Of a stretch of DNA of 64,000 bases, positions 16,986-24,936 are shown in pieces (the stretch's first letter is position 1; every line of letters starts with the position of its first letter). Both the position numbers and the translations under genes were made by a program. The stretch lies in NCBI RefSeq assembly GCF_026343945.1, contig NZ_JAPKNJ010000002.1, positions 992,001 through 1,056,000 of the forward strand, written 5' to 3'. The notes under the pieces are model-generated. The model did not search any database. It was not told where the DNA came from and saw nothing but the letters and a program-made list of their open reading frames with translations. The DNA comes from Kaistia algarum. GTDB lineage: Bacteria > Pseudomonadota > Alphaproteobacteria > Rhizobiales > Kaistiaceae.

Positions 16986-19034
16986 TCAGCGTCGGGACGT
17001 GAGATCGGATGCGATCGGGACGAGCCGCAGGAACTCGGCGCGATAGCCGCCTTCATCCTTGCCGCGCGCGCCCATGGCGAGATCGCGGATTGCCTCCCAG
17101 CTCATGTCGTCGCCATAGCTGGAGCCCTTGAGCTTCTGGCCGAAGGCGGCGACGGCAGCAGCGAACCGCGCATCGTCATCCGCCTGATCCAGGCTGCCAG
17201 CGGCGATCGTCCGCGGGATCGGCGTATCGATCAGACGGCTTTGGTCCGAGCCCGGCAGCTTGTAGCGCAGCTTGAGGAAGCCGAATTCGTCCGACGGGGC
17301 GGCTTCTGTCGCCGGAGCCGGCTTCGCCTCCGCATAGCGCAGCGGATCGATCTGCTCGCCGCCCTTGCCTTTCGGCGTGATCTCGTAAAGCGCGGTGACC
17401 GTGTGGCCCGCACCGATATCGCCGGCATCGACCTTGTCGTTGTTGAAATCCTCGCGGTTGAGCGCGCGGGTCTCATAGCCGATCAGCCTGTATTCGGAGA
17501 CGGCAGCCGGGTTGAACTCAAGCTGGAGCTTCACATCCTTGGCGATCATGTCGAGCGTGCCGCCGGCCTCCTCGACCAGCACCTTCCGCGCCTCGGCATA
17601 GCTGTCGATATAGCTGGCATTGCCATTGCCGTTCTGCGCCAGCGCCTGCATCAGCGCATCGTCGAGATTGCCGCGGCCAAAGCCGAGCACCGAAAGCGTG
17701 ATGCCGTCGTCGCGCCGCTTGCGGATGAAATCCTTGAGTTCGTCCGGATCGGAGATGCCGACGTTGAAATCGCCATCGGTCGCCAGGATCACGCGATTGA
17801 CCGTGCCCTCGACCTTCGACTGTTCGGCGAGGCGGTAGGCAAGCGCAATGCCTTCGGCACCAGCCGTCGAGCCGCCGGCCTGCAAGCCGTCGAGCGCGGA
17901 AAGAACCTTCGCCTTGTCGCTCGCCCGGGTCGGTTCGAGCACCACGCCAGCCGAGCCCGCATAGGCGACGATCGCCACCGTATCCTTCGGGCCAAGGCTG
18001 TCGACGAGCAGAGCGAAGGCGCGGCGGAGCAGCGGCAGCTTGTTCGGCTCGTCCATGGAGCCGGAGGTATCGACCAGGAAGACGAGGTGCTGCGCCTTCT
18101 TCTCGGCCGCCGGCGGCACATAGCCCTTGATACCGATGCGAAGCAGCTCCGTCTTCGCATTCCACGGTGTGGGGAAGACGGCGAGGCTGACGCGGAACGG
18201 CACATCGGCAGTTGCCGGCGCGGGATAGGCATAGGGGAAATAATTGATCATCTCCTCGATCCGCACCGCATCCGGCGGCGGCAGCACGCCATCGTCGAGC
18301 GAAGCCCGGACATAGGCGTAGGACGCCGTATCGACATCGACCGAGAAGGTCGAGACGGGGTCGGTCGCGACCGATTTCAACGCGGATTCATCGAATTTCT
18401 CGAACCGGTCGCCGCTGGGCTCCGCGGCTGCGATGGTCCCACGGCTGCGGGCGGCCAGCACGGCACCGGTCGGCGCCGACGCGGTTTCGCCTGCCGATGC
18501 AGTTTCGCTCATCACCATCGCAGGCGGCGGCGGAGCTGGCTGCGCGGCCGCAACGGCCGCGTCGGCGGCTGGCTGGGCTGGCACAGACAAGGGCGGCGGC
18601 GTGGCGTCCTGGGCTTCGGCGGCCTGCTTCCTGGCCGGGGTCGGCTTTGCCGGGACTGGTGCCGGCACCGCGCTCGGTGCGCTGACCGGCTGGCGCGCGA
18701 TTTCCTCACCCGCCGGAAGCTCGGCGACAACCGTTCGCGGCGCGATCGGATGGCCCGAATAGACCTGATAGGCGAGCGGCAGCGCGACGAGCGCCAGTGC
18801 GGCGCCGCCCAGCGAAAGACGATGATCCATGATCCGGTTCCCTGTTTCGAGAAGCACGGATCTGAGACGTTCGCCCCAGGAAGATCCTTGGCGAGGCGCT
18901 GCGGATTTATTCGCAGCCTGCTCGAAGGCGGCCGTCGCAGCTGCGATCGCCGCAGCTCGCGCGGCCGGATCGGCCCTCGGCGCCCGGAGTCCGGCGAGGG
19001 ATTTCAGGCGGTCTTCGGCCGGCTCTGTCATCAC
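16986..19034 (-). CDS. Membrane-anchored VWA domain protein (YfbK-like, DUF3520 C-terminus)
   Basis: The 682-residue protein starts with a cytosolic stretch of about 70 residues, followed by one membrane segment (LSLGGAALALVALPLAYQVY, about residues 73-92) and an Ala/Pro-rich linker. A vWF-associated N domain follows (STFSVDVDTASYAYVRASL), then the VWA domain with an intact metal-site motif DTSGSM and the TDGDFNVG strand, and a DUF3520-type end. VWA domains bind protein or peptide partners through Mg2+. The start overlaps the sigma-factor stop (19031-19034), so the two are translationally coupled. By analogy with sigma/anti-sigma pairs, the cytosolic part may hold the sigma factor (inference). 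Confidence 0.9.
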   Translation of the reverse strand: MMTEPAEDRLKSLAGLRAPRADPAARAAAIAAATAAFEQAANKSAAPRQGSSWGERLRSVLLETGNRIMDHRLSLGGAALALVALPLAYQVYSGHPIAPRTVVAELPAGEEIARQPVSAPSAVPAPVPAKPTPARKQAAEAQDATPPPLSVPAQPAADAAVAAAQPAPPPPAMVMSETASAGETASAPTGAVLAARSRGTIAAAEPSGDRFEKFDESALKSVATDPVSTFSVDVDTASYAYVRASLDDGVLPPPDAVRIEEMINYFPYAYPAPATADVPFRVSLAVFPTPWNAKTELLRIGIKGYVPPAAEKKAQHLVFLVDTSGSMDEPNKLPLLRRAFALLVDSLGPKDTVAIVAYAGSAGVVLEPTRASDKAKVLSALDGLQAGGSTAGAEGIALAYRLAEQSKVEGTVNRVILATDGDFNVGISDPDELKDFIRKRRDDGITLSVLGFGRGNLDDALMQALAQNGNGNASYIDSYAEARKVLVEEAGGTLDMIAKDVKLQLEFNPAAVSEYRLIGYETRALNREDFNNDKVDAGDIGAGHTVTALYEITPKGKGGEQIDPLRYAEAKPAPATEAAPSDEFGFLKLRYKLPGSDQSRLIDTPIPRTIAAGSLDQADDDARFAAAVAAFGQKLKGSSYGDDMSWEAIRDLAMGARGKDEGGYRAEFLRLVPIASDLTSRR

Positions 19035-19597
19035 AGCAGCCCTCTCAATGTCTTCCGCGCCTCATGGACATGCCAGGACACCGTTGCCTCGCGGCATTCG
19101 AGGATCACCGCAGCCTCGGCGTGGCTAAGTTCCTCCGCATAGACCAGCAAGACGGCGTCTCGCTGCTTGGGCGGGAGGGCGCGAACTGCCCGCCACAGAT
19201 CCACCACAGCCACATTCGCCTCCTGATCGCCCGGGTCCTCGTCGGGACTGACCAGCGCATAGGCGCTGGCGTGTCTTGCCGTGCGTGATTGGGCGCGCTG
19301 AAGATCGCGAACCGCATTCAGCGTCACCCGGTAGAGCCAGGTCGTGAAGCCGGATCGGGCATCGAAGGAACGGATGGCCTCGCCGAGCTTCAGGCAGACA
19401 TCCTGCGCAACGTCCTCCGCATCCGGCCGATTGCCGCACCATTTGAACGCGGTCGCGAAGATGAAGCCGTAGTGCGTCTCGACAAGCCCAGCGAAGGCCC
19501 GCGCATCGCCGCCGCGCGCACGCTCCAGAAGCGACGACGCGTTCGCCGGGGCCAGCTGAGCGTCTTCAGGTTGAGTGGACCCCGCGGCAAATGTCAC
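19031..19597 (-). CDS. ECF-type RNA polymerase sigma factor
   Basis: The 188-residue protein has sigma region 2 (AFAGLVETHYGFIFATAFKW, PDAEDVAQDVCLKLGEA, FTTWLYRVTLN) and region 4 (LPPKQRDAVLLVYAEEL, SHAEAAVILECREATVSWH). It lacks regions 1 and 3, as ECF sigmas do. It would direct transcription of an envelope-related regulon. It is coupled by a four-base overlap to the VWA membrane protein, which takes the place usually held by an anti-sigma factor. The DUF3300/DUF2950 genes that follow are candidate members of its regulon (inference). Confidence 0.92.
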   Translation of the reverse strand: MTFAAGSTQPEDAQLAPANASSLLERARGGDARAFAGLVETHYGFIFATAFKWCGNRPDAEDVAQDVCLKLGEAIRSFDARSGFTTWLYRVTLNAVRDLQRAQSRTARHASAYALVSPDEDPGDQEANVAVVDLWRAVRALPPKQRDAVLLVYAEELSHAEAAVILECREATVSWHVHEARKTLRGLL

Positions 19598-19629
19598 GAT
19601 GGGTGGCTTCCCCGGAACAGATCAGCCCA

Positions 19630-19654
19630 TAAGACGATGGCGGAGCGGCGTTCC
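19630..19654 (-). promoter_or_regulatory. Possible ECF-type promoter of the sigma operon
   Basis: On the minus strand GGAAC (19654-19650) is followed after 15 bases by TCTTA (19634-19630), about 33 bases before the sigma-factor start. GGAAC is the usual -35 core of ECF promoters, so auto-regulation is possible. The spacing is slightly short. Confidence 0.3.
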
Positions 19655-19788
19655 TTGGGCGGGGAGCAAACTATTTTTACGGGGCCGATCTCCGGAATGA
19701 GCTTGGCCGCAAGCCAAAAGTCAGGATCTCGCGCCATTTGCTGCATTGCACAACGGCGCGTGCATCACAGTATAGCTGATCCGTAAAA

Positions 19789-19956
19789 TCAGAATATCCA
19801 GGCAGTCAACAGCCAGATGATGGCGATCCACGCAATGACGCAGGATATAATGACAATCGCCCAGGCCCGGCGCCGATACCCACGGTCGGATAACTCCGAA
19901 TCGGCGTCATCCCGCACAAATAATCGTGAGAGCAATGGCGCGAGGACTTCCGGCAA
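19789..19956 (-). CDS. Small single-pass membrane protein, hypothetical
   Basis: A 55-codon frame begins with TTG (LPEVLAPLLSRLF) behind AAGGAAACAG and has a stop codon just upstream in frame. Residues about 29-55 read RRRAWAIVIISCVIAW then IAIIWLLTAWIF, a basic stop-transfer edge followed by one strong membrane helix running to the C-terminus. I recognise no family. The positive-inside pattern argues for a real membrane protein rather than chance. It lies 191 bases upstream of the sigma gene on the same strand and could belong to that envelope module. A GTG at codon 14 is an alternative start. Confidence 0.45.
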   Translation of the reverse strand: MPEVLAPLLSRLFVRDDADSELSDRGYRRRAWAIVIISCVIAWIAIIWLLTAWIF

Positions 19957-20113
19957 TCGCTGTTTCCTTGGTTCACCCTAGACCTTCTCGCTCGTTAGCA
20001 GATTTTTGACCCTCTTGCATAGCGGCTTCTGCCCGCGGATGCAGGGTTCCGGTCGCGCCGCGTTGTGTCATGCAGCATCAGGAGATCAGCGTGGGGCCGC
20101 CCTATTGCAGGGA

Positions 20114-21028
20114 TCAGCGGCTGAACGGGAACGGTGCGCCGGCGACGTTCAGGAAAACGGCATAGACCCGCGTCGTCGCCGTGATGAAGAGGCGGTTGTT
20201 GCGCTTGCCGCCGAAGGCGAGGTTGGCGACCACTTCCGGCACCTTGATCTTGCCGATCAGCGTCCCGTCCGGCGCATGGCACTGGACGCCGTCCCAGGCG
20301 CTGATCCAGGCATTGCCTTCGACATCGATGCGAAGGCCATCCGGGATGCCGGGATTGATCTCGGCGAAGACGCGGCTGTTGGCAAGCCGATCACGCACGA
20401 CATCGAACACGCGAACGTGATGCGGCGCCGTCTCGTCGGTGAGGAAGCCGGAATCGGCGATGTAGAGCTTCGTCTCGTCCGGCGAGAACGCCAGTCCGTT
20501 CGGCATCGCGAAATCGTCGGCCACGATCGCGAGGTCACCGCTCGCCGGATCGAGGCGGTAGACGTGGCAACCGTCGATTTCCTGGGTGTCCTTTCGCCCG
20601 ACATAGTCCGAAATGATCCCGTAATTGGGATCGGTGAACCAGATCGAGCCGTCCGACTTCACAACGACATCGTTGGGCGAATTCAGCCGGCGGCCGCGAT
20701 AGCGGTCGGCGAGTACCGTGATCGAGCCGTCCCATTCGGTGCGGACGACCCGCCGGCCGCCCTGCTCGCAGGTGACGAGACGGCCTTCGCGGTCTCGCGT
20801 ATTGCCATTGGCGTTGGGCACGGGCGCGCGAAAGAGCGACACATGGCCCGTCTCCTCGTCCCAGCGCAACATGCGCTCATTGGGAATATCGCTCCAGACC
20901 AGGCAGCGCAGGTCGGCGAAATAGACCGGCCCCTCGGCCCAGCGATTGCCCTCGTGCAGCGTTTCGAGAAAGGCGACCGGATCGATTAGCGCCTTGAAGC
21001 GCGGGTCGAGGATTTCATAGCAGGACAT
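20114..21028 (-). CDS. SMP-30/gluconolactonase family lactonase
   Basis: The 304-residue beta-propeller enzyme has family segments EGPVYFADLRCLVWSDIPN, GNTRDREGRLVTCEQG, RLNSPNDVVVKSDGSIWFTDP, MPNGLAFSPDE and PDGLRIDVEGNAW. These contain the divalent-metal ligands (Glu, Asn, Asn, Asp). It opens sugar lactones to aldonic acids and is cytosolic (no signal peptide). It is the last gene of the ten-gene import/oxidation operon. There it would hydrolyse the lactone made by the GMC dehydrogenase, which agrees with a sugar as substrate. Confidence 0.92.
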   Translation of the reverse strand: MSCYEILDPRFKALIDPVAFLETLHEGNRWAEGPVYFADLRCLVWSDIPNERMLRWDEETGHVSLFRAPVPNANGNTRDREGRLVTCEQGGRRVVRTEWDGSITVLADRYRGRRLNSPNDVVVKSDGSIWFTDPNYGIISDYVGRKDTQEIDGCHVYRLDPASGDLAIVADDFAMPNGLAFSPDETKLYIADSGFLTDETAPHHVRVFDVVRDRLANSRVFAEINPGIPDGLRIDVEGNAWISAWDGVQCHAPDGTLIGKIKVPEVVANLAFGGKRNNRLFITATTRVYAVFLNVAGAPFPFSR

Positions 21029-21045
21029 CGGCGTTCCTCCGGATC

Positions 21046-21073
21046 GGAGGGCGACGCGCCGGCGCCGCCCTCC
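21046..21073 (-). promoter_or_regulatory. Intercistronic hairpin between aldehyde dehydrogenase and SMP-30 genes
   Basis: GGAGGGCG (21046-21053) and CGCCCTCC (21066-21073) are a perfect 8-base inverted repeat with a 12-base GC-rich loop. It fills the 50-base gap and may tune expression of the last gene or act as a partial terminator. Confidence 0.45.
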
Positions 21074-21078
21074 CCGTT

Positions 21079-22581
21079 TCAGGGAAGGCGGATCGCGACC
21101 GTCTTGACCTGCGTGTAGAGGTCGAGCGCCTGCGCACCAAGCTCGCGGCCCCAGCCCGACTGCTTGAAGCCGCCGAAGGGCAGCGCGCAGTCGTTGAAGT
21201 TGTGCGTGTTGATCCAGATCGTGCCAGCCTTGACCTTGGCGGCAAGCTTGTGGGCGAGGCCCAGATCGCGCGTCCAGAGGCTCGCGGCGAGGCCGAAGGC
21301 CGTGTCATTGGCATCCCGCGCGATCGCGTCGAGATCGTCCGTATCGAACGGAATGGCACAGACCACCGGCCCGAAGATCTCCTCGCGTATCACCGACATA
21401 TCCGGCCTGGTCTTGGCGATCACCGTCGGCGTGACGAAGAAGCCGTCCTCGCCGAAGCTCTCGCCGCCGGTGACGATCTCGGCGCCGTCACGGCGACCGT
21501 CCTCGATGAAGCCGGTCACTTTGTCGAACTGCTCGCGCGAGATCAGCGGCCCGACCTCCGTCTCCGGATTGAGGCCCGCGCCGATCCGCATGGCAGCCGC
21601 GCCGGCCGCGACGCCCTCGACGACGCGATCATAGACCTTCTTGTGCACGAACAGGCGCGATCCGGCCGTGCAGCATTGGCCCATATTGAAGAAGATGGCG
21701 CTGGCAGCCCCGGCGATCGCGACATCCAGATCGGCATCCGGCAGCACGATGGTCGGCGACTTGCCGCCGAGTTCGAGGCTGACCTTCTTCAGATTTCCCG
21801 TCGCCGCACGCGCGATGAGCTTGCCGACATCGGTGGAGCCGGTGAAGGCGATCTTGTCGACATCGGGATGAGCGGAGAGCGCAGCGCCCGCCGTCTCGCC
21901 GAAGCCGGTGATGACGTTGACCACGCCATCGGGGAAACCGACCTCCGCGAAGAGTTCGCCGATGCGGAGCGCGCCGAGCGGCGTCTGCTCGGCCGGCTTC
22001 AGGACGACGGTGCAGCCTGCTGCGAGCGCGGGCGCGATCTTCCAGGCGAGCATGGAAAGCGGGAAGTTCCACGGAATGATCTGCGCGGCGACGCCGACCG
22101 GCTCGCGCCGCGTATAGCAGTGCCAATCGCCGGGGGCCGAGATCGGGATCTGCTCGCCATTGATCTTTGTCGCCCAGCCGGCAAAGTACCGGAACGTCTC
22201 GGCAGTGAACGGTACCTCGCCCTTGCGGGAATCGTTGATCGGCTTGCCGTTCTCCAGCGAGTTGAGCGTCGCCAGTTCGTCCGTGATCGCGTCGATCGCG
22301 TCGGCGAGCTTCCACATCAGTTTGGCGCGCTCGGCCGGAAGCATGCGCGACCACGGACCTTCGAAGGCGGCGCGCGCAGCCTTTACCGCCGCGTCGACAT
22401 CGGCCTTGTCAGCCTCGGCGACATGGGCCACGACGCGGGCGCTGGACGGATCGATCACCTCGGTCGTCTTGCCGGAGAGGGCCGGCACCCATTGCCCACC
22501 GATCAGAAGCTTCTTCGGCGCGGCAACGAAGGCGGCGGCAGGGCCCACAAGCTTCGGCGCAGCATGAATATGGACGTTCAT
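21079..22581 (-). CDS. NAD(P)-dependent aldehyde dehydrogenase
   Basis: The 500-residue protein has all ALDH landmarks: the active-site Glu in VSLELGGKSP, the catalytic Cys in FFNMGQCCTAGSRLF, the cofactor segment QIIPWNFPLSMLAWK and the C-terminal INTHNFNDCALPFGGFKQSGWG. Two adjacent cysteines occur at the active site, as in many betaine-aldehyde and phenylacetaldehyde dehydrogenases. It oxidises an aldehyde to its acid. It is the second of two ALDH genes in this operon, 30 bases after the first, so two aldehyde oxidation steps or two substrate ranges are likely. Confidence 0.93.
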   Translation of the reverse strand: MNVHIHAAPKLVGPAAAFVAAPKKLLIGGQWVPALSGKTTEVIDPSSARVVAHVAEADKADVDAAVKAARAAFEGPWSRMLPAERAKLMWKLADAIDAITDELATLNSLENGKPINDSRKGEVPFTAETFRYFAGWATKINGEQIPISAPGDWHCYTRREPVGVAAQIIPWNFPLSMLAWKIAPALAAGCTVVLKPAEQTPLGALRIGELFAEVGFPDGVVNVITGFGETAGAALSAHPDVDKIAFTGSTDVGKLIARAATGNLKKVSLELGGKSPTIVLPDADLDVAIAGAASAIFFNMGQCCTAGSRLFVHKKVYDRVVEGVAAGAAAMRIGAGLNPETEVGPLISREQFDKVTGFIEDGRRDGAEIVTGGESFGEDGFFVTPTVIAKTRPDMSVIREEIFGPVVCAIPFDTDDLDAIARDANDTAFGLAASLWTRDLGLAHKLAAKVKAGTIWINTHNFNDCALPFGGFKQSGWGRELGAQALDLYTQVKTVAIRLP

Positions 22582-22611
22582 AGGGGGATCCTCCCGGAAT
22601 GGTCTTGAAGA

Positions 22612-24111
22612 TCAGCGCTGGACGAAGGGGCTCGGGACCGAGTTCATCGTGTCGATCCAGACGCTCTTCTCCTGCAGATATTCGCGAATGGCCGACATGC
22701 CGTTCTCACGACCGATGCCGGAACGCTTGTAGCCGCCGAAGGGCGAGAGATAGCTGGTGGCGCGATACATGTTGACCCAGACGCTGCCGGTCTGCAGCCG
22801 ATCCGGCATCCGCAGCGCGCGGCCGAGATCCTGGGTCCAGAGGCCGGAGGCGAGGCCGTAGATGCTGTCATTGGCGATCGCGACCGCCTCGTCTTCATCC
22901 TCGAAGGGAATGACGGAGAGCACCGGCCCGAAGACTTCCTCCTGGGCAATCCGCATCGACGACGCGACGCCGCCAAAGATCGTGGGCTCGACGAACCAGC
23001 CGGGAGCCAGCGCCGGATCCTCCGGGACCTTGCCGCCGAGAAGGCATTCGGCGCCCTCTCCCTTGGCGATGTCGATATAGTCGAGCACCTTCTGGCGCTG
23101 CGGCAGCGTCGTGATCGGGCCGACCTGGGTCTCCGGATCGAGCGGATCGCCGATCCTGGCGGTCTTCGCAAAGGCAACCAGTTTCTCGACCACCTCGTCC
23201 AGCACCGAACGCTGTACCAGCGCGCGCGAACCGGCGATGCAGGTCTGGCCCGAGGCCGCGAAGATGCCCGACACCAGGCCGGGAATGGCTGATTCCATTC
23301 GCGCGTCGGCGAAGACGATATTGGCCGACTTGCCGCCGAGCTCGAGCGTGACCTTCTTCAGCTCCGATGCAGCCGCCTGATAGACCCGCTGGCCGGTGGC
23401 ATCGCCGCCGGTGAAAGCGATCTTGGCGACCTTGGGATGCCTGACCAGGCGATCGCCGATCTCGTGACCGAAGCCCGTGACGATGTTGACGACGCCCGGC
23501 GGAAAGCCTGCCTCCTCGAACAACTTGCCGAAGGCAAGCGCCGAGACAGAGGAGAATTCCGACGGCTTCCAGACGATCGTGTTGCCGGCGGCAAGGGCCG
23601 GCGCCAGCTTCCAGGCCGCCAGCATCAGCGGCGAGTTCCAAGGCGTGATGGCGACGACGACGCCGAGCGGTTCCTCACGCGTGAAATTGAACACGCCGGG
23701 CTTGTCGATCGGGATGACGCGGCCTTCAATCTTGTCGGCCAGCCCACCGAAATAGTGAAACCACTGCGGCATGTAGTTGAGCTGCATGCGCATTTCGTTG
23801 ATCAGCTTGCCGTTGTCCCGCGTCTCCAGGACGGCGAGCGTCTCGGCGGCCGCGGCAAGTCGATCGGCGAAGCGGCGAAGCAGATGGCCGCGGGCGGTAG
23901 CGGTCATCCGCCGCCATTCGCCCCGGAACGCATCGGATGCCGCCTCGACGGCGGCATCCACGTCGGCCGTCCCCGCGCGCGGAACCTCGGCCCAGGGCTC
24001 CCCAGTATAGGGGTCAAACGACTCGAAAATGTCTCCACTCTCGGCCTGGGTCCAGCGGCCGCCGATCAGCATGTCATGCTTCACGACGGGGACGGGCATG
24101 CGGATGGTCAT
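22612..24111 (-). CDS. NAD(P)-dependent aldehyde dehydrogenase
   Basis: The 499-residue ALDH shows KVTLELGGKSANIVF (catalytic Glu), FAASGQTCIAGSRALVQ (catalytic Cys), VVAITPWNSPLMLAAWK and SPFGGYKRSGIGRENG. Its start overlaps the stop of the CMD-family gene by four bases. It differs clearly from the downstream ALDH, so the pair is not a recent duplication. The product acts in the same sugar/alcohol oxidation route. The exact aldehyde cannot be told from the sequence. Confidence 0.93.
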   Translation of the reverse strand: MTIRMPVPVVKHDMLIGGRWTQAESGDIFESFDPYTGEPWAEVPRAGTADVDAAVEAASDAFRGEWRRMTATARGHLLRRFADRLAAAAETLAVLETRDNGKLINEMRMQLNYMPQWFHYFGGLADKIEGRVIPIDKPGVFNFTREEPLGVVVAITPWNSPLMLAAWKLAPALAAGNTIVWKPSEFSSVSALAFGKLFEEAGFPPGVVNIVTGFGHEIGDRLVRHPKVAKIAFTGGDATGQRVYQAAASELKKVTLELGGKSANIVFADARMESAIPGLVSGIFAASGQTCIAGSRALVQRSVLDEVVEKLVAFAKTARIGDPLDPETQVGPITTLPQRQKVLDYIDIAKGEGAECLLGGKVPEDPALAPGWFVEPTIFGGVASSMRIAQEEVFGPVLSVIPFEDEDEAVAIANDSIYGLASGLWTQDLGRALRMPDRLQTGSVWVNMYRATSYLSPFGGYKRSGIGRENGMSAIREYLQEKSVWIDTMNSVPSPFVQR

Positions 24112-24485
24112 GCCCCGACTTCCTGGAACGCCTCGCGGGCGATGCGGAAGGAATCGACACCGGCCGGCACGCCGGCATAGATCGCGACCTGCAGGAAGAC
24201 CTCGCGGATCTCGTCCTTGGTGACGCCGTTCTTGAGCGCGCCCTTCACATGCATCTTGAGCTCATGCGGCCGGTTCAGCGCGCTGATCATGGCGAGGTTC
24301 AGCATCGAGCGCGTCTTCTTGTCGAGCGTCTCGCGGCCCCAGACGGCGCCCCAGCAATACTCGGTGACGAGTTCCTGCATCGGCCGGTTGAAGTCGTCAG
24401 CGGCGGCGAAGGACTTCTCGACGAACTCGGCGCCGAGGACCGACTTGCGGATTTCGAGACCCTTGTCGAAGGTCGGATTGGTCAT
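24108..24485 (-). CDS. Carboxymuconolactone decarboxylase family protein
   Basis: The 125-residue protein reads like PcaC: KGLEIRKSVLG near the start, the EYCWGAVWGRETLDKKTRSM segment, LNLAMISALNRPHELKMHVK and GVTKDEIREVFLQVAIYAG. The usual CxxC of the AhpD branch is absent, so the PcaC-like (decarboxylase) branch is favoured over peroxidase-type members. Known PcaC decarboxylates gamma-carboxymuconolactone in protocatechuate breakdown, but no other beta-ketoadipate gene is near. Its substrate here is probably another keto- or lactone-acid of the operon's own pathway (inference). Confidence 0.85.
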   Translation of the reverse strand: MTNPTFDKGLEIRKSVLGAEFVEKSFAAADDFNRPMQELVTEYCWGAVWGRETLDKKTRSMLNLAMISALNRPHELKMHVKGALKNGVTKDEIREVFLQVAIYAGVPAGVDSFRIAREAFQEVGA

Positions 24486-24519
24486 GGGAGGTCTGCCTTT
24501 CTGGGAGGAGCGGGAGGTT

Positions 24520-24936
24520 CTAGAGACCGGGCGTCGGCCGGTACTTGCGGCCGCGGGCGATCACTTTCGCGAGCGAGCCGTCGATCAGGTAGCTCTGCGT
24601 CGCCTTGGAATCGTAGGCGACGTTCTCCTGGCCGGGATAGCCGATGAGTTCGCGCACGCGCGGGTTCATGTAATAGGTCGCGAGCACGATGGTCGTCACA
24701 GCACTGAAAGCCGGACCGTCGCCGACATTCAGCTTTTCGAGCGCCTGCTCAACGCCTTCGGATGTATCCACCGAGACGCCGCGCTCGAAGCCTTCCTTGA
24801 GGTCGATGCGGAAATCGAGGGATTTCAGCGCATCCTCATAGGAGCAGACATCGCTGAAGCGCGGCATACGCCCATAGGATGGGATGAGGAAATCGGCGAG
24901 TTCGAGGAACCGCCCGCTCGTTTCGGTCGCGTTCAT
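24520..24936 (-). CDS. Gluconate 2-dehydrogenase subunit 3-like small subunit
   Basis: This 138-residue protein lies directly after the GMC gene (one-base overlap). It has the typical small-subunit features of GMC dehydrogenases: LADFLIPSYGRMPRFSDV near the start and ATYYMNPRVRELIGYPGQ in the second half. In known complexes this subunit carries a Tat signal and exports the flavoprotein. Here the protein begins MNATETSGRFLELAD, with no twin arginine and no hydrophobic segment. The complex should therefore stay in the cytosol. The family assignment rests on these two segments and on gene order. Confidence 0.7.
   Translation of the reverse strand: MNATETSGRFLELADFLIPSYGRMPRFSDVCSYEDALKSLDFRIDLKEGFERGVSVDTSEGVEQALEKLNVGDGPAFSAVTTIVLATYYMNPRVRELIGYPGQENVAYDSKATQSYLIDGSLAKVIARGRKYRPTPGL

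Larger units (their letters stand above)
19598..20113. other. Gene-poor region between sigma operon and SMP-30 gene
   Basis: This 516-base stretch holds the presumed sigma-factor promoter (19598-19660) and one small membrane-protein frame (19789-19956, minus). The rest, 19657-19788 and 19957-20113, shows no convincing gene, RNA or strong hairpin. It should also contain the 3' end of the ten-gene operon to its right, but I see no clear terminator. Confidence 0.5.

Noticed and set aside
17241-19142. A 633-codon plus-strand open frame opposite the VWA and sigma genes
   Set aside because: It mirrors the real genes on the other strand. Its predicted protein is Arg/Gly/Asp-rich with no family motif, as expected from GC-rich antisense frames. 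The VWA and sigma proteins have clear motifs.
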